A stretch of DNA of 64,000 nucleotides from Chloroflexota bacterium (GTDB lineage: Bacteria; Chloroflexota; Anaerolineae; Anaerolineales; Villigracilaceae). Made by a program: the position numbers and the translations under genes. Shown piece after piece: positions 42,322 through 50,818 of this stretch (position 1 is the stretch's first letter; each line of letters opens with the position of its first letter). The stretch lies in assembly GCA_016234485.1 (NCBI GenBank), contig JACRBL010000008.1, positions 62,001 through 126,000 of the forward strand, given 5' to 3'. Under the pieces are notes generated by a model, which was not told where the DNA came from, made no database searches, and saw only the letters and a list, made by a program, of their open reading frames with translations.

Positions 42322-43284
42322 TCACTTCGGACAGAGATTTTTGTAAATATCTCTACCTAACACAACATCGGTTTCTAGAACATAGATGCCGCCTCCACTC
42401 AAAAATGCGATCCTCTTTCCATCGGGAGACCATGTTGGAGACCAAGCTCTATCCAGGTTCGGTATTTCAATCATACATTTTCCATCTGAACTAATCAAAT
42501 GCAAGTAAGTTCCAATTTTATCCGGGGATTTCCGCTCAAATGCGATGACATTTCCCCTGGGAGACCATCTTGGCCGTACACTATCAAAACCTTGCGTTAT
42601 TTGGCTGATCCGTCGTGTTTTAAGGTCTAGAATAAAAAGATTGCTATCGCCATGTTGGCTTACAGAGAAAACCACATATTGATTATCTGGCGACCAAGAA
42701 ATACCTGAACCGAAGTCTACATTTTCGTACAAAGCAATTGATTCTTCAACGTTTGTATAACTATCAATTAAATGTAACTCAAGGCGCGTAGGATCATTCG
42801 GTTGAATCCTCCTAAGCGCTACGATTTTGCTTCCATCCGGCGACCAGGCAACTTCATCGAACGGATCTAAAAGACGTTCCACCGATTTATTATTTACGTC
42901 TATTGACCACCATCCAGATGGCTCGAATCCTGTTGTGTCATAAACCAACAATAAAATCTTTTCGCCATCAGGCATCCATTCAACGTCAACAAACTGGGCA
43001 TTTCTTAGTGGCTCTATCAGAAATTTTTTTTCTTGCGTTCGAATATCAAGGACATAAATCTCAGACGGAATTATTGGTGTCTCATTTGCCAGTATTAGCA
43101 AATTATTCTCATCGGATGGCGACCAAATAATTTTTTGGATTGGGGGGCGACTCCCGCGTGGAGCAATAAACACAATCCCGTTATTTGTCTCGGTAGCGAT
43201 GACAGAGCCATCAGTCCACTGCGGCGAGCAATTGACGATCAAGAAGGCTGCTAGAAGCAGGATGATGAGAGTTGTTCTTTTCAT
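42322..43284 (-). CDS. Lipoprotein with TolB-like beta-propeller
   Basis: 320 residues. Signal MKRTTLIILLLAAFLIVNCS, very close to the next two genes, but the mature part is different: six WD40/TolB-type (PD40) blades marked by IIWSPSDENNLL, VEWMPDGEKILL, VAWSPDGSKIVAL, ISWSPDNQYVVF, PRWSPRGNVIAF and PTWSPDGKRIAFL. Such propellers bind peptides or proteins outside the membrane. It leads a three-gene lipoprotein operon. Confidence 0.85.
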   Translation of the reverse strand: MKRTTLIILLLAAFLIVNCSPQWTDGSVIATETNNGIVFIAPRGSRPPIQKIIWSPSDENNLLILANETPIIPSEIYVLDIRTQEKKFLIEPLRNAQFVDVEWMPDGEKILLLVYDTTGFEPSGWWSIDVNNKSVERLLDPFDEVAWSPDGSKIVALRRIQPNDPTRLELHLIDSYTNVEESIALYENVDFGSGISWSPDNQYVVFSVSQHGDSNLFILDLKTRRISQITQGFDSVRPRWSPRGNVIAFERKSPDKIGTYLHLISSDGKCMIEIPNLDRAWSPTWSPDGKRIAFLSGGGIYVLETDVVLGRDIYKNLCPK

Positions 43285-43396
43285 TTTTCACCTCTTCGCC
43301 CATTCTAGCCCGCGCGCCAAACGCCTGTCAACCGACAAATACCCAACGCCTGCCTCCAAAATTAGCGGGTAAAATCAGCCCACTTACAGGTCAATC

Positions 43397-45439
43397 ATGC
43401 CAAAGAAATCCTCCTCTCCCAACTGGACTCAAGTTGCCCGTCTCCTGCTCACCTCGCGTCTGCTCGACGAACTCGAGGAGCGCGAACTCGCGCCCGCGGG
43501 CAAAGTGCCGTATCAATTTTCCGCCAAGGGACACGAACTCTCGCAAATTTTGCTCGCCCTGCAATTGACTCATCCGCACGACGCGGCCACGGTCTACTAT
43601 CGCTCGCGTCCCTTCATGCTCGCGGCGGGACTCACCGTCAAAGAAGCCATCGCGGCGGGCATGGCGAAGAGCGGCTCTCCGTCCGAGGGGCGGGATGTGG
43701 GTGTGGTGTTCTCGATGCGGTCGAAACCTAACCCCCCCGGCCCCCCTTCCCTGAAAGGGAAGGGGGGAGTAAGCGTCCTCCCATCCTCGGGCGACGTGGG
43801 CGCGCAGTACACGCCCGCGGCGGGATGGGCGCAGGCGGTGCAATATCATCGCGACGCGATGGGTGAAAAAGAGTGGGACAAGGCCATCGCGGTGGCGCAT
43901 GGCGGCGAAGGCTCGATTGCCGCCAACGGATTTTGGGCCGCGCTCAACATCGCCTCCACGCGCAAAATTCCGATGCTCTTCTTCATCGAAGACAACGCCT
44001 TCGCCATCTCGGTGCGCTCGCATTTGCAGACGCCGGGCGCCGACCTCTCCTCGAACCTGCGCGGCTTCAAACATCTCTGCATCATTGACGGCGACGGCGC
44101 CGATCCCGAGGACGCGCCGCAGAAGATCGCCGAGGCGGTGGCGCACGTGCGCGCGGGCAAGGGGCCGTGTCTGCTTCACTTGCGCGTGCCGCGCATCATG
44201 GGTCACACCTTCATTGACGATCAGTCATATAAAACGGAAAACGAAAAACGTAATGAAGCCAAGCGCGATCCGTTGACGCGCCTGCAAAAATTTTTACCCG
44301 ACCTGGATTGGACTTCCCTCGAGCGTGACGTGGCCGCCGAAGTCCGCGCCGCGCTGGACGAGGTCGCGTCGTGGCCGGACCCCGAGCCGCGTTCTGTCAC
44401 CGACAATTTGTTCGCGGCTGTTGTAGGGGCGGACGGCCGTCCGCCCCTACCTGAAACATCGGGCACGCGCATCAACCTGATTGACGCCGTGCGCCGCACG
44501 CTCGAAGCCGAGATGACGCGCGACCCGCGCCTCGTGGTCTTCGGCGAGGACGTGGGCGCGAAGGGCGGCGTCCACGGGGCGACGGCGCACATGCAGGAGA
44601 AATTCGGCGACGCGCGCGTCTTCGACACGTCGCTTTCGGAGGAGGGCATCATCGGCAGCGCGGTCGGGATGTCGCTGGCGGGATTGCGTCCCGTGCCGGA
44701 GATTCAATTTCGCAAATATGCCGATCCCGCCACGGAGCAGATCAACGACGCTGGCACAATCCGCTGGCGCACCGCGGGAAAATTCTGCGCGCCGATGGTG
44801 GTGCGAATCCCCGTCGGCTTCGGGAAGAAGATCGGCGACCCGTGGCATTCTGTGACGGGCGAGGCGATTTACGCGCACACGCTTGGCTGGCGGCTGGCGT
44901 TCCCGTCCAACGCGGCAGACGCGGTGGGACTTTTGCGCGAAGCATTGCGCGGCGAAGACCCGACCATCTTCTTCGAGCATCGCGCCTTGCTGGATACCGC
45001 CATTGCGCGCCGTCCCTACCCTGGCGACGAGTACGTTTTACGTTTTGGAGAAGCCGCGACTCTCGCGGAGGGCGACGCGCTGACGGTCGTCACTTGGGGG
45101 GCGATGACGCATCGGGTGGCCGAGGCCGCTCAAACGTCCGCGGGACGCGTGGAGATTTTGGATCTGCGGACGATCGTCCCGTGGGACAAATCCCGCGTGT
45201 TGGAGTCCGTCCGCAAAACGGGAAAGTGTCTCATCGTCCACGAGGACGCGTTGACAGGCGGATTCGGCGCGGAGATCGCGGCGGTCATCGCGGAGGAGGC
45301 CTTCACCGATCTTGACGCGCCGCTGGCGAGAATGGCCGTGCCAGACGTGCCGATACCTTATAATATGGGCTTGATGAACGCGGCGCTCCCACAGGTTGCG
45401 GACATTGAGCGAAAAATCCAATCTTTGCTTGCATTTTGA
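43397..45439 (+). CDS. Fused 2-oxoacid dehydrogenase E1 (alpha-beta in one chain)
   Basis: 680 residues. Residues 1-340 are the E1 alpha part: YRSRPFMLAAGLTVKEAI and thiamine-diphosphate loop HGGEGSIAANGFW with NAFAIS. Residues 355-680 are the E1 beta part: RLVVFGEDVGAKGGVHGAT, DTSLSEEGIIGSAVGMSLAG and LDLRTIVPWDKSRVLESV. The pair decarboxylates a 2-oxoacid (pyruvate- or branched-chain-type) using thiamine diphosphate. No E2 or E3 gene is near. Two palindromic elements are inserted in frame: 43741-43767 (PSLKGKGG) in the alpha part and 44423-44450 (GADGRPPLP) in the linker. Confidence 0.88.
   Translation: MPKKSSSPNWTQVARLLLTSRLLDELEERELAPAGKVPYQFSAKGHELSQILLALQLTHPHDAATVYYRSRPFMLAAGLTVKEAIAAGMAKSGSPSEGRDVGVVFSMRSKPNPPGPPSLKGKGGVSVLPSSGDVGAQYTPAAGWAQAVQYHRDAMGEKEWDKAIAVAHGGEGSIAANGFWAALNIASTRKIPMLFFIEDNAFAISVRSHLQTPGADLSSNLRGFKHLCIIDGDGADPEDAPQKIAEAVAHVRAGKGPCLLHLRVPRIMGHTFIDDQSYKTENEKRNEAKRDPLTRLQKFLPDLDWTSLERDVAAEVRAALDEVASWPDPEPRSVTDNLFAAVVGADGRPPLPETSGTRINLIDAVRRTLEAEMTRDPRLVVFGEDVGAKGGVHGATAHMQEKFGDARVFDTSLSEEGIIGSAVGMSLAGLRPVPEIQFRKYADPATEQINDAGTIRWRTAGKFCAPMVVRIPVGFGKKIGDPWHSVTGEAIYAHTLGWRLAFPSNAADAVGLLREALRGEDPTIFFEHRALLDTAIARRPYPGDEYVLRFGEAATLAEGDALTVVTWGAMTHRVAEAAQTSAGRVEILDLRTIVPWDKSRVLESVRKTGKCLIVHEDALTGGFGAEIAAVIAEEAFTDLDAPLARMAVPDVPIPYNMGLMNAALPQVADIERKIQSLLAF
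43741..43767. repeat. Palindrome inserted in frame in E1 gene
   Basis: Perfect 12-bp arms CCCCCCTTCCCT / AGGGAAGGGGGG around GAA. It is read as PPSLKGKGG in the E1 alpha part. The related CCCCCGGCCCCCTT word also occurs in the intergenic hairpin at 62020. Confidence 0.8.
44423..44450. repeat. Perfect 28-bp palindrome in frame in E1 gene
   Basis: GTAGGGGCGGACGG followed by its exact reverse complement, between the alpha and beta parts. It is read as VGADGRPPLP. It shares its edges with the palindrome at 6951. Confidence 0.85.
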
Positions 45440-45453
45440 AAAAGGAGTTCCGC

Positions 45454-45765
45454 ATGAGTGAGAACGAGAAAGAGATGAATTTCCACAGCGAGATGACAGT
45501 GTTGCAGATCGCGCGTTGGAGCAAGATCGTTTCGTGGGCGATGCTCACGGTGTACCTGATCCGTTTTGTTTCGGATTTGATTTCGGTTTTCGGCGGGGGC
45601 GGCTATGAGTTCCCCACCCTGCCGATGGATATTTTGCTGTTCGTGGCGAGCCTGCTTTCCACGCCGTTCTTCGGCGCTTTCTACTTCCTGGTTTTGCAGG
45701 GCGTGGCGCAGGGGCTTTACCTGGGACTCGACCTTTTCCTTAAGGATGAAGCGGACGAGGAATAG
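45454..45765 (+). CDS. Small membrane protein
   Basis: 103 residues; AAAGGAG 8 nt before the ATG. A charged N-terminus (MSENEKEMNFHSE) is followed by two helices near 26-50 and 59-88, ending in acidic DEADEE. No family recognised. It is 14 nt after the E1 stop and 2 nt before the isomerase start, so it is expressed with both. Confidence 0.75.
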   Translation: MSENEKEMNFHSEMTVLQIARWSKIVSWAMLTVYLIRFVSDLISVFGGGGYEFPTLPMDILLFVASLLSTPFFGAFYFLVLQGVAQGLYLGLDLFLKDEADEE

Positions 45766-45767
45766 CA

Positions 45768-46856
45768 ATGCTCGAGTTGGATAATCTCGAACGAATCGCG
45801 CAACTTGACGCGCAAAATATGCTGGCTGAGATCGAAGGCCTGCCCGATCAGTTGGCGCGCGCGTATGCCCTGCTTCAGAACTCGGAGGTCTTCAAGACCT
45901 CCGAGTTCTGGACTTCGGAAGTCTCCGTCAAACACGTCATCATCGCGGGGTTGGGCGGCTCGGCCATCGGCGGGGACCTGCTCTCCGCGTACGTGGCGGA
46001 TGCCTGCCCCGTCCCCGTCATCGTCCATCGCGATTACGGCCTGCCCGCTTTCGCCCGCGGCGAGGGGACGCTGGTGATCTGCTCCTCACATTCGGGCAAT
46101 ACCGAAGAGACGCTCGACTCGTTCGAGGCCGCGCACAAAACAGGTTGCCGCGTCATCTGCGTCAGCACAGGCGGAGAGTTGGCCGACCGCGCCAAAAAGG
46201 CGAACCTGCCGCTGGTGACGTTCGCTCACAACGGTCAGCCGCGCGCCGCGGTGGGATTCTCGTTTGGCATTTTGCTGGCAATCTTCGTTAAACTTGGCCT
46301 CATCCCCGATCAGGCGGACGAGGTCGCGTCGGCGGTGAAGGCTATGAAGGCATCGCAGGCGCATCTGACTCCCTCGATGCAGACGACTCAGAATCCCGCC
46401 AAGCGCTACGCGGGACAGTTGATGGGTCGCTGGGTGACGGTCTTCGGCGCGGGACGATTGACTCCTGTGGCGCGGCGCTTCAAGGGACAGATCAACGAGA
46501 TCGCGAAGGCCGTGGCGAATTTTGAGTTCATCCCCGAAGCCGATCACAATGCGCTGGCCGGGACTCTCAATCCGCAGGAGGTGATCCAGCCGCACACGAT
46601 GAACCTCTTCCTGCGCTCCCCGTCGGATCATCCGCGCAACCGCATTCGCATTGACCTGACGAAGCAGATCTACATGCTCGAAGGTCCCAACACCGATTTC
46701 CTCGACGCGCGCGGCGACACACCCCTCGCCCACATGTGGACGCTGATCCTGTTCGGCGACTACATGGCGTTCTATCTCGCCATCTGCTACGGCGTTGACC
46801 CCACTCCCGTGGACGCGCTGGTCAGTTTCAAGAACGCGCTGAAGGAAAGAAATTAA
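45768..46856 (+). CDS. Bifunctional phosphoglucose/phosphomannose isomerase
   Basis: 362 residues with the two SIS domains of the bifunctional PGI/PMI family: IAGLGGSAIGGDLLSAYV near 62, SSHSGNTEETLDSF near 106, and the C-terminal EADHNALAG and PHTMNLFLRSPSDHPR. It interconverts glucose-6-phosphate, fructose-6-phosphate and mannose-6-phosphate, feeding sugar metabolism and glycan precursors. Residues 36-48 (LQNSEVFKTSEFW) are encoded by a perfect palindrome inserted in frame (45876-45910). It is followed by a membrane glycosyltransferase gene. Confidence 0.9.
   Translation: MLELDNLERIAQLDAQNMLAEIEGLPDQLARAYALLQNSEVFKTSEFWTSEVSVKHVIIAGLGGSAIGGDLLSAYVADACPVPVIVHRDYGLPAFARGEGTLVICSSHSGNTEETLDSFEAAHKTGCRVICVSTGGELADRAKKANLPLVTFAHNGQPRAAVGFSFGILLAIFVKLGLIPDQADEVASAVKAMKASQAHLTPSMQTTQNPAKRYAGQLMGRWVTVFGAGRLTPVARRFKGQINEIAKAVANFEFIPEADHNALAGTLNPQEVIQPHTMNLFLRSPSDHPRNRIRIDLTKQIYMLEGPNTDFLDARGDTPLAHMWTLILFGDYMAFYLAICYGVDPTPVDALVSFKNALKERN
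45876..45910. repeat. Perfect palindrome in frame in PGI/PMI gene
   Basis: 17-bp arms CAGAACTCGGAGGTCTT / AAGACCTCCGAGTTCTG around one C. No mismatch, in a coding region. Confidence 0.9.
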
Positions 46857-46943
46857 CCACGAAGGACACGAAGGGCACGAAGGTTTCTTTTAACAGAATT
46901 AACCTTTGTGAACTTTGTGTCCTTTGTGTTTAAAGGTTTTTCA

Positions 46944-48527
46944 ATGAAAAATATCCATCGTCTCGCCTCACGCGATTGGATCGGACTGACGATCGTCCTT
47001 GTGGGATTCGGCCTGCGTCTGCGGCAATATCTCGTCAACCGCTCGCTCTGGCTGGACGAGGCGATGCTGACGAACAACATTCTCGCCCGCGATTTCGCGG
47101 GTCTTTTTCATCCACTCGATAACGATCAGGGGGCGCCCGTTGGGTTTCTGCTCGTCCAAAAACTGGTCACGCTCGCGCTGGGGGATTCGGAATACGCGCT
47201 GAGACTCGTCCCCTTCCTGGCGGGCGTTCTCGCGCTGGCGCTGATGTTCCTGCTGGCGCGGAAAATTTCCAATGCGTTCGCGGGCAATCTCGCCCTCGCG
47301 CTCTTCGCCATTTCCCCCGCTCTTATTTATTACGCTTCCGAAGTCAAACAATATTCCTCCGATGTCGCCATCGCGCTGGCGCTGATCCTTTTGTTTCTTA
47401 AAACACATACCGTCACTGCGAGCCCGAAGGGCGAAGCAGCCTCCTTGCCAGATCAGGGATTGCTTCGGGCGACATCCTTCGACTACGCTTCGCTCCGCTC
47501 AGGAAGTCGCCCTCGCAATGACGAAGCCATCTTCGCCTTCTTAGGCGCGCTTGTCATCTGGTTCTCGCATCCCGCGCTGTTCGTCATCGCCGCGCTGGGG
47601 TTGACCTTGTTCGCGCAAGCCGTCCGTGAAAAAGACAAACGTCAGATCGCCGCGCTGCTCCTCGTCGCGCTCGCCTGGGCGCTGAGCCTCGCGGCGCTGT
47701 ACTTCGTCAACCTGCGGCAACTGTCCACGCATCAATTTTTTCTCGATTACTGGCGCGCAGGCTTCGTCCCGCGCGACGCGTCCGCGTTCGCGTGGCTGGT
47801 CAACTCCCTGCGCACGCCGTTCGCAGACCTGCTCGGCCTGCAACTTCCCTACCTCGTTAGCGGGCTATTATTTTTATTGGGGATGATCGGTCTCACGCGC
47901 CGACTCCCGCGCTTTGGCCTTTTTCTGCTCCTCATCTTTTTCCTCGCCCTCTTCGCTTCCTTCCTGACCTTCTATCCGTTCGCGGGGCGGATGATCCTTT
48001 TCCTCGTCCCGATCTTTTGTCTGTTCCTCGCGGAGGGTGTAGATTTCCTCCCAGACCTGACAGGTTCTTGGAAACCTGTCAGGTCTCTCGTATTCCTCGC
48101 GCTTTCCGCGGCTCTCCTCTTCTCACCCCTCTCGCTCGCCTACGAAAACGTCACCGCGCCGAAGATGCGCGAACACATCCGCCCGACGATGGAAACTCTG
48201 CGTGAAAATCTCCGGGACGGGGACGCGGTCTACGTGTATTACTGGGCGGAACACGCCGTCCGCTTTTACGCGCCGAAATACGAGATGGACATCTCCACCT
48301 TCCTCATCGGCGCGGACCATCACGACCAGCCCACGCTTTATCGCCTCGAATTGGACGCTTTACGCGGCCGCGGCCGAGTCTGGTTCCTGTTCTCGCATAT
48401 CTATGAAGAAGGCGGTTTCAATGAACGCGACTATATTTTGGACTACCTCAATTCCATCGGGGAATTAAAACGCGAATATCGCCAGCCTGGGACGTCCGTC
48501 TTTCTATATTTATACGACCTGAAATAA
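46944..48527 (+). CDS. Membrane glycosyltransferase, GT39/ArnT-like
   Basis: 527 residues from the ATG at 46944. About 10-12 membrane helices; the first extracytoplasmic loop carries NRSLWLDEAMLTNNIL with the D/E pair typical of GT-C enzymes (GT39/GT83, dolichyl- or undecaprenyl-phosphate sugar users). It ends with a soluble domain (ENLRDGDAVYVYYWAEHAVR). Two repeat elements are inside the gene in frame: a 113-bp GTCATTGCGAG-type element (47411-47523) and a 34-bp AGACCT palindrome (48053-48086). The acceptor is unknown. Confidence 0.85.
   Translation: MKNIHRLASRDWIGLTIVLVGFGLRLRQYLVNRSLWLDEAMLTNNILARDFAGLFHPLDNDQGAPVGFLLVQKLVTLALGDSEYALRLVPFLAGVLALALMFLLARKISNAFAGNLALALFAISPALIYYASEVKQYSSDVAIALALILLFLKTHTVTASPKGEAASLPDQGLLRATSFDYASLRSGSRPRNDEAIFAFLGALVIWFSHPALFVIAALGLTLFAQAVREKDKRQIAALLLVALAWALSLAALYFVNLRQLSTHQFFLDYWRAGFVPRDASAFAWLVNSLRTPFADLLGLQLPYLVSGLLFLLGMIGLTRRLPRFGLFLLLIFFLALFASFLTFYPFAGRMILFLVPIFCLFLAEGVDFLPDLTGSWKPVRSLVFLALSAALLFSPLSLAYENVTAPKMREHIRPTMETLRENLRDGDAVYVYYWAEHAVRFYAPKYEMDISTFLIGADHHDQPTLYRLELDALRGRGRVWFLFSHIYEEGGFNERDYILDYLNSIGELKREYRQPGTSVFLYLYDLK
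47411..47523. repeat. 113-bp MITE-like element inside glycosyltransferase gene
   Basis: Ends CGTCACTGCGAG and CTCGCAATGACG, with GATTGCTTCGGGCGA inside: the same family as 31315-31432 and 63627-63712. Here it is read through, encoding about 38 residues (TASPKGEAASLPDQGLLRAT at its start). Confidence 0.85.
48053..48086. repeat. AGACCT palindrome in frame in glycosyltransferase gene
   Basis: 14-bp perfect arms AGACCTGACAGGTT / AACCTGTCAGGTCT, loop CTTGGA. Same family as 56442-56474 in pyrC. Encodes PDLTGSWKPVRS between two helices. Confidence 0.85.
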
Positions 48528-48610
48528 TCTCATAGCGCTTGAAAGGGGCGGGGTTATAATCATCTTGAAATCATAAATCGTAAATCCAAAATCGGAAATC
48601 GGAAATCAAC

Positions 48611-49375
48611 ATGCACATCCTCGTAACCAATGACGACGGCGTGACTGCGCCCGGCCTGCTGGCGCTCACGCAGGAAATGAAAAAACTCGGCAAGGTGACG
48701 GTCTTCGCGCCCGACCGCAACTGGTCTGCTTCGGGGCACGTGAAGACGATGGAGCGTCCCCTGCGCGTCCGCGAGACGATCCTCGCGGATGGCTCGCCCG
48801 CCTTCACGTCCGACGGCGCGCCGTCCGATTGCGTGGCGCTGCCCCTGCTAGGTCTGCTCGAAGAAAAAGTGGACATGGTGGTGTCGGGCATCAATCCCAA
48901 CGCCAATCTCGGCCACGACGTGACCTACTCGGGAACCGTCACCGCCGCGATGGAAGCGGTGATTGACGGCCTGCCTGGCATCGCCGTCTCGCTGGATTCG
49001 CCTGAGAATCACGGCGGCAAATTGGATTACGCCACGGCCGCATCGGTTGCGCGCCGCGTGGTGGAGCAGGTGATCGCAGAAGGATTGCCCAAGGGCGTGG
49101 TGCTGAACGTCAACGTGCCGTATTTGAAGGAGAGCGAACTCAAAGGCTTCATGGTGACGCGGCAAGGTTTGCGCGTCTACCGTGACGAACTCGACCGCCG
49201 TCTCGACCCGCGCGGCCGTCCCTATTACTGGATCGGCGGACAGGCTCCCACGGGCGTGGACGAACCAGGCACGGACTTCGGCGCGCTGCGCGCGGGCTAC
49301 GTCTCCATCACGCCGTTGCAGTTGGATTTGACCCATCACAAGATGATGGATACGTTGAAGAAGTGGAAGTTTTAA
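48611..49375 (+). CDS. surE: 5'/3'-nucleotidase SurE
   Basis: 254 residues. MHILVTNDDGVTAPGLLAL carries the metal-binding DD motif of SurE; SGHVKTMERPLRV, GAPSDCVAL and VVSGINPNANLGHDVTYSGT complete the active site. SurE removes phosphate from nucleoside 5'- or 3'-monophosphates and acts in stress and stationary phase. It is transcribed alone between the glycosyltransferase and an aldo/keto reductase; a run of AAATCGTAAATC-like words fills the 83-nt gap upstream. Confidence 0.95.
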   Translation: MHILVTNDDGVTAPGLLALTQEMKKLGKVTVFAPDRNWSASGHVKTMERPLRVRETILADGSPAFTSDGAPSDCVALPLLGLLEEKVDMVVSGINPNANLGHDVTYSGTVTAAMEAVIDGLPGIAVSLDSPENHGGKLDYATAASVARRVVEQVIAEGLPKGVVLNVNVPYLKESELKGFMVTRQGLRVYRDELDRRLDPRGRPYYWIGGQAPTGVDEPGTDFGALRAGYVSITPLQLDLTHHKMMDTLKKWKF

Positions 49376-49384
49376 TCGACAGCG

Positions 49385-49436
49385 GACGATAGACCACGGA
49401 CCATGAAAATCGTCCATCGTCTATGGTCCACGGTCA
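49385..49436. repeat. Imperfect inverted repeat
   Basis: GACGATAGACCACGGACCATGA facing ATCGTCTATGGTCCACGGTC (each arm about 20 nt, with mismatches), filling the surE-reductase gap. Dispersed repeat, not a clear terminator. Confidence 0.6.
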
Positions 49437-49448
49437 AAAGGAAACCCC

Positions 49449-50441
49449 ATGCCCTACCTCGCCTCTGACTCTCGCTACGCCTCCATGCTCTACAACCGCA
49501 CTGGCCGCAGTGGACTCAAACTTCCCGCCATCTCGCTGGGCTGGTGGTACAACTTCGGCGGGCGCGACGTTCTCGAGAACGGCCGCGCCATCGCCCGCCG
49601 CGCCTTCGACATGGGCGTGACGCATTTCGACCTCGCCAACAACTACGGCCCTCCGCCTGGAAGCGCCGAGGAAACCTTCGGTCTGCTCCTCAAGCAGGAC
49701 TTCCATCCCTACCGCGACGAACTCATCATCTCCACCAAGGCGGGCTACGATATGTGGCCTGGTCCGTATGGCGAGTGGGGCTCGCGCAAATATCTGCTTG
49801 CCAGCCTCGACCAGTCCCTCAAGCGCATGGGTCTCGATTACGTGGACATTTTCTACAGCCACCGTCCCGACCCCGAGACGCCGCTCGAAGAGACGATGGG
49901 CGCGCTCGACTCCGCCGTCCGCCAGGGAAAGGCGCTTTATGTCGGCATCTCCAACTACGGTCCAGAAAAGACCGAGGAGGCGGCGCGCATCCTGCGAGAG
50001 TTGGGGACTCCCTGTCTCATCCACCAGCCGCGCTACAGCATGTTCGACCGTTGGATCGAGGACGGCCTGCTCGACGTCCTGACCGAAGAGGGGATCGGCT
50101 GCATTGTCTTCTCGCCTCTCGCGCAGGGACAGCTGACCGACCGTTACCTGGGCGGAATCCCCACTGGGGCGCGCGCCACAAAAACAGAGCGCGTCTGGCT
50201 CACGCCCGATGATGTGAAGAAGAATCTCCCCAAAGCCAAGAAACTCAACGAACTCGCCAAACAGCGCGGACAGTCGCTCGCGCAGATGGCTCTCGCCTGG
50301 GTGTTGCGGAAACCCGCCGTCACGTCCGCGTTGATCGGCGCCAGCAGTGTCCAGCAGTTGGACGATAACCTGGCCGCGTTGAACAACCTGCAATTCAGCG
50401 ATGACGAGTTGCAGGCCATCGAGAAGATCCTGAAAAGTTGA
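49449..50441 (+). CDS. Aldo/keto reductase
   Basis: 330 residues, (beta/alpha)8 AKR fold. Catalytic Asp/Tyr in HFDLANNYGPPPGSAEETFG, Lys in ISTKAGYDMWPGPYG, and His in IFYSHRPDPETPLEETM; the C-terminal NADPH-site helix is SVQQLDDNLAALNNL. The pattern and length fit the YghZ/L-glyceraldehyde-3-phosphate reductase subgroup (Kv beta-like), which uses NADPH to reduce small aldehydes. A shorter start at the ATG at 49488 is possible. A small gene follows 23 nt later. Confidence 0.9.
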   Translation: MPYLASDSRYASMLYNRTGRSGLKLPAISLGWWYNFGGRDVLENGRAIARRAFDMGVTHFDLANNYGPPPGSAEETFGLLLKQDFHPYRDELIISTKAGYDMWPGPYGEWGSRKYLLASLDQSLKRMGLDYVDIFYSHRPDPETPLEETMGALDSAVRQGKALYVGISNYGPEKTEEAARILRELGTPCLIHQPRYSMFDRWIEDGLLDVLTEEGIGCIVFSPLAQGQLTDRYLGGIPTGARATKTERVWLTPDDVKKNLPKAKKLNELAKQRGQSLAQMALAWVLRKPAVTSALIGASSVQQLDDNLAALNNLQFSDDELQAIEKILKS

Positions 50442-50464
50442 GCGTCTCGTTTGAGGAGGATTGC

Positions 50465-50743
50465 ATGGGCTTTTTCAAAAAACTGTTTTCGAGCAAACCC
50501 GCGCAAACCGCGAACAACCTTATGCGCGTGCAAGTTAAATGCAAGCGCTGTGGCGAAATCATCGAGGGACACGTCAACCTGGCGAACGACCTCAGCCTGA
50601 ACGACAGCGGAGACGGCTACTTCGTCCGCAAAGTTTTGATGGGGAACGGCCGTTGCTTCCAGCAAGTGGAGGTGACGCTGGCATTCGACCTGGCTCGCAA
50701 GTTGTTGGATAAACAAGCCGTCGGCGGCGCGTTCGTGGAATAA
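50465..50743 (+). CDS. Small protein with a CxxC pair
   Basis: 92 residues; GAGGAGG precedes the ATG at 50465. It begins MGFFKKLFSSKPAQTANNL and has a single KCKRCGEIIEGHV motif, so a metal site would need a second pair from another chain. The rest is beta-rich (YFVRKVLMGNGRCFQQVEVT). No family recognised. It ends at a strong bidirectional hairpin. Confidence 0.75.
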   Translation: MGFFKKLFSSKPAQTANNLMRVQVKCKRCGEIIEGHVNLANDLSLNDSGDGYFVRKVLMGNGRCFQQVEVTLAFDLARKLLDKQAVGGAFVE

Positions 50744-50761
50744 GCGATTCGTTTCATCAAC

Positions 50762-50797
50762 AAAAAAACTTCCGATCTGGTCTCGGAAGTTTTTTTG
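50762..50797. terminator. Bidirectional Rho-independent terminator
   Basis: A-run, stem ACTTCCGA / TCGGAAGT, loop TCTGGTC, then T7. The flanking A-run and T-run let it end transcripts from both converging genes. Confidence 0.85.
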
Positions 50798-50818
50798 ATT
50801 CTTACCTTTACGCCTGCG

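Noticed and set aside
43391..44206. 271-residue minus-strand ORF
   Set aside because: Shadow of the E1 gene crossing its inserted palindrome.
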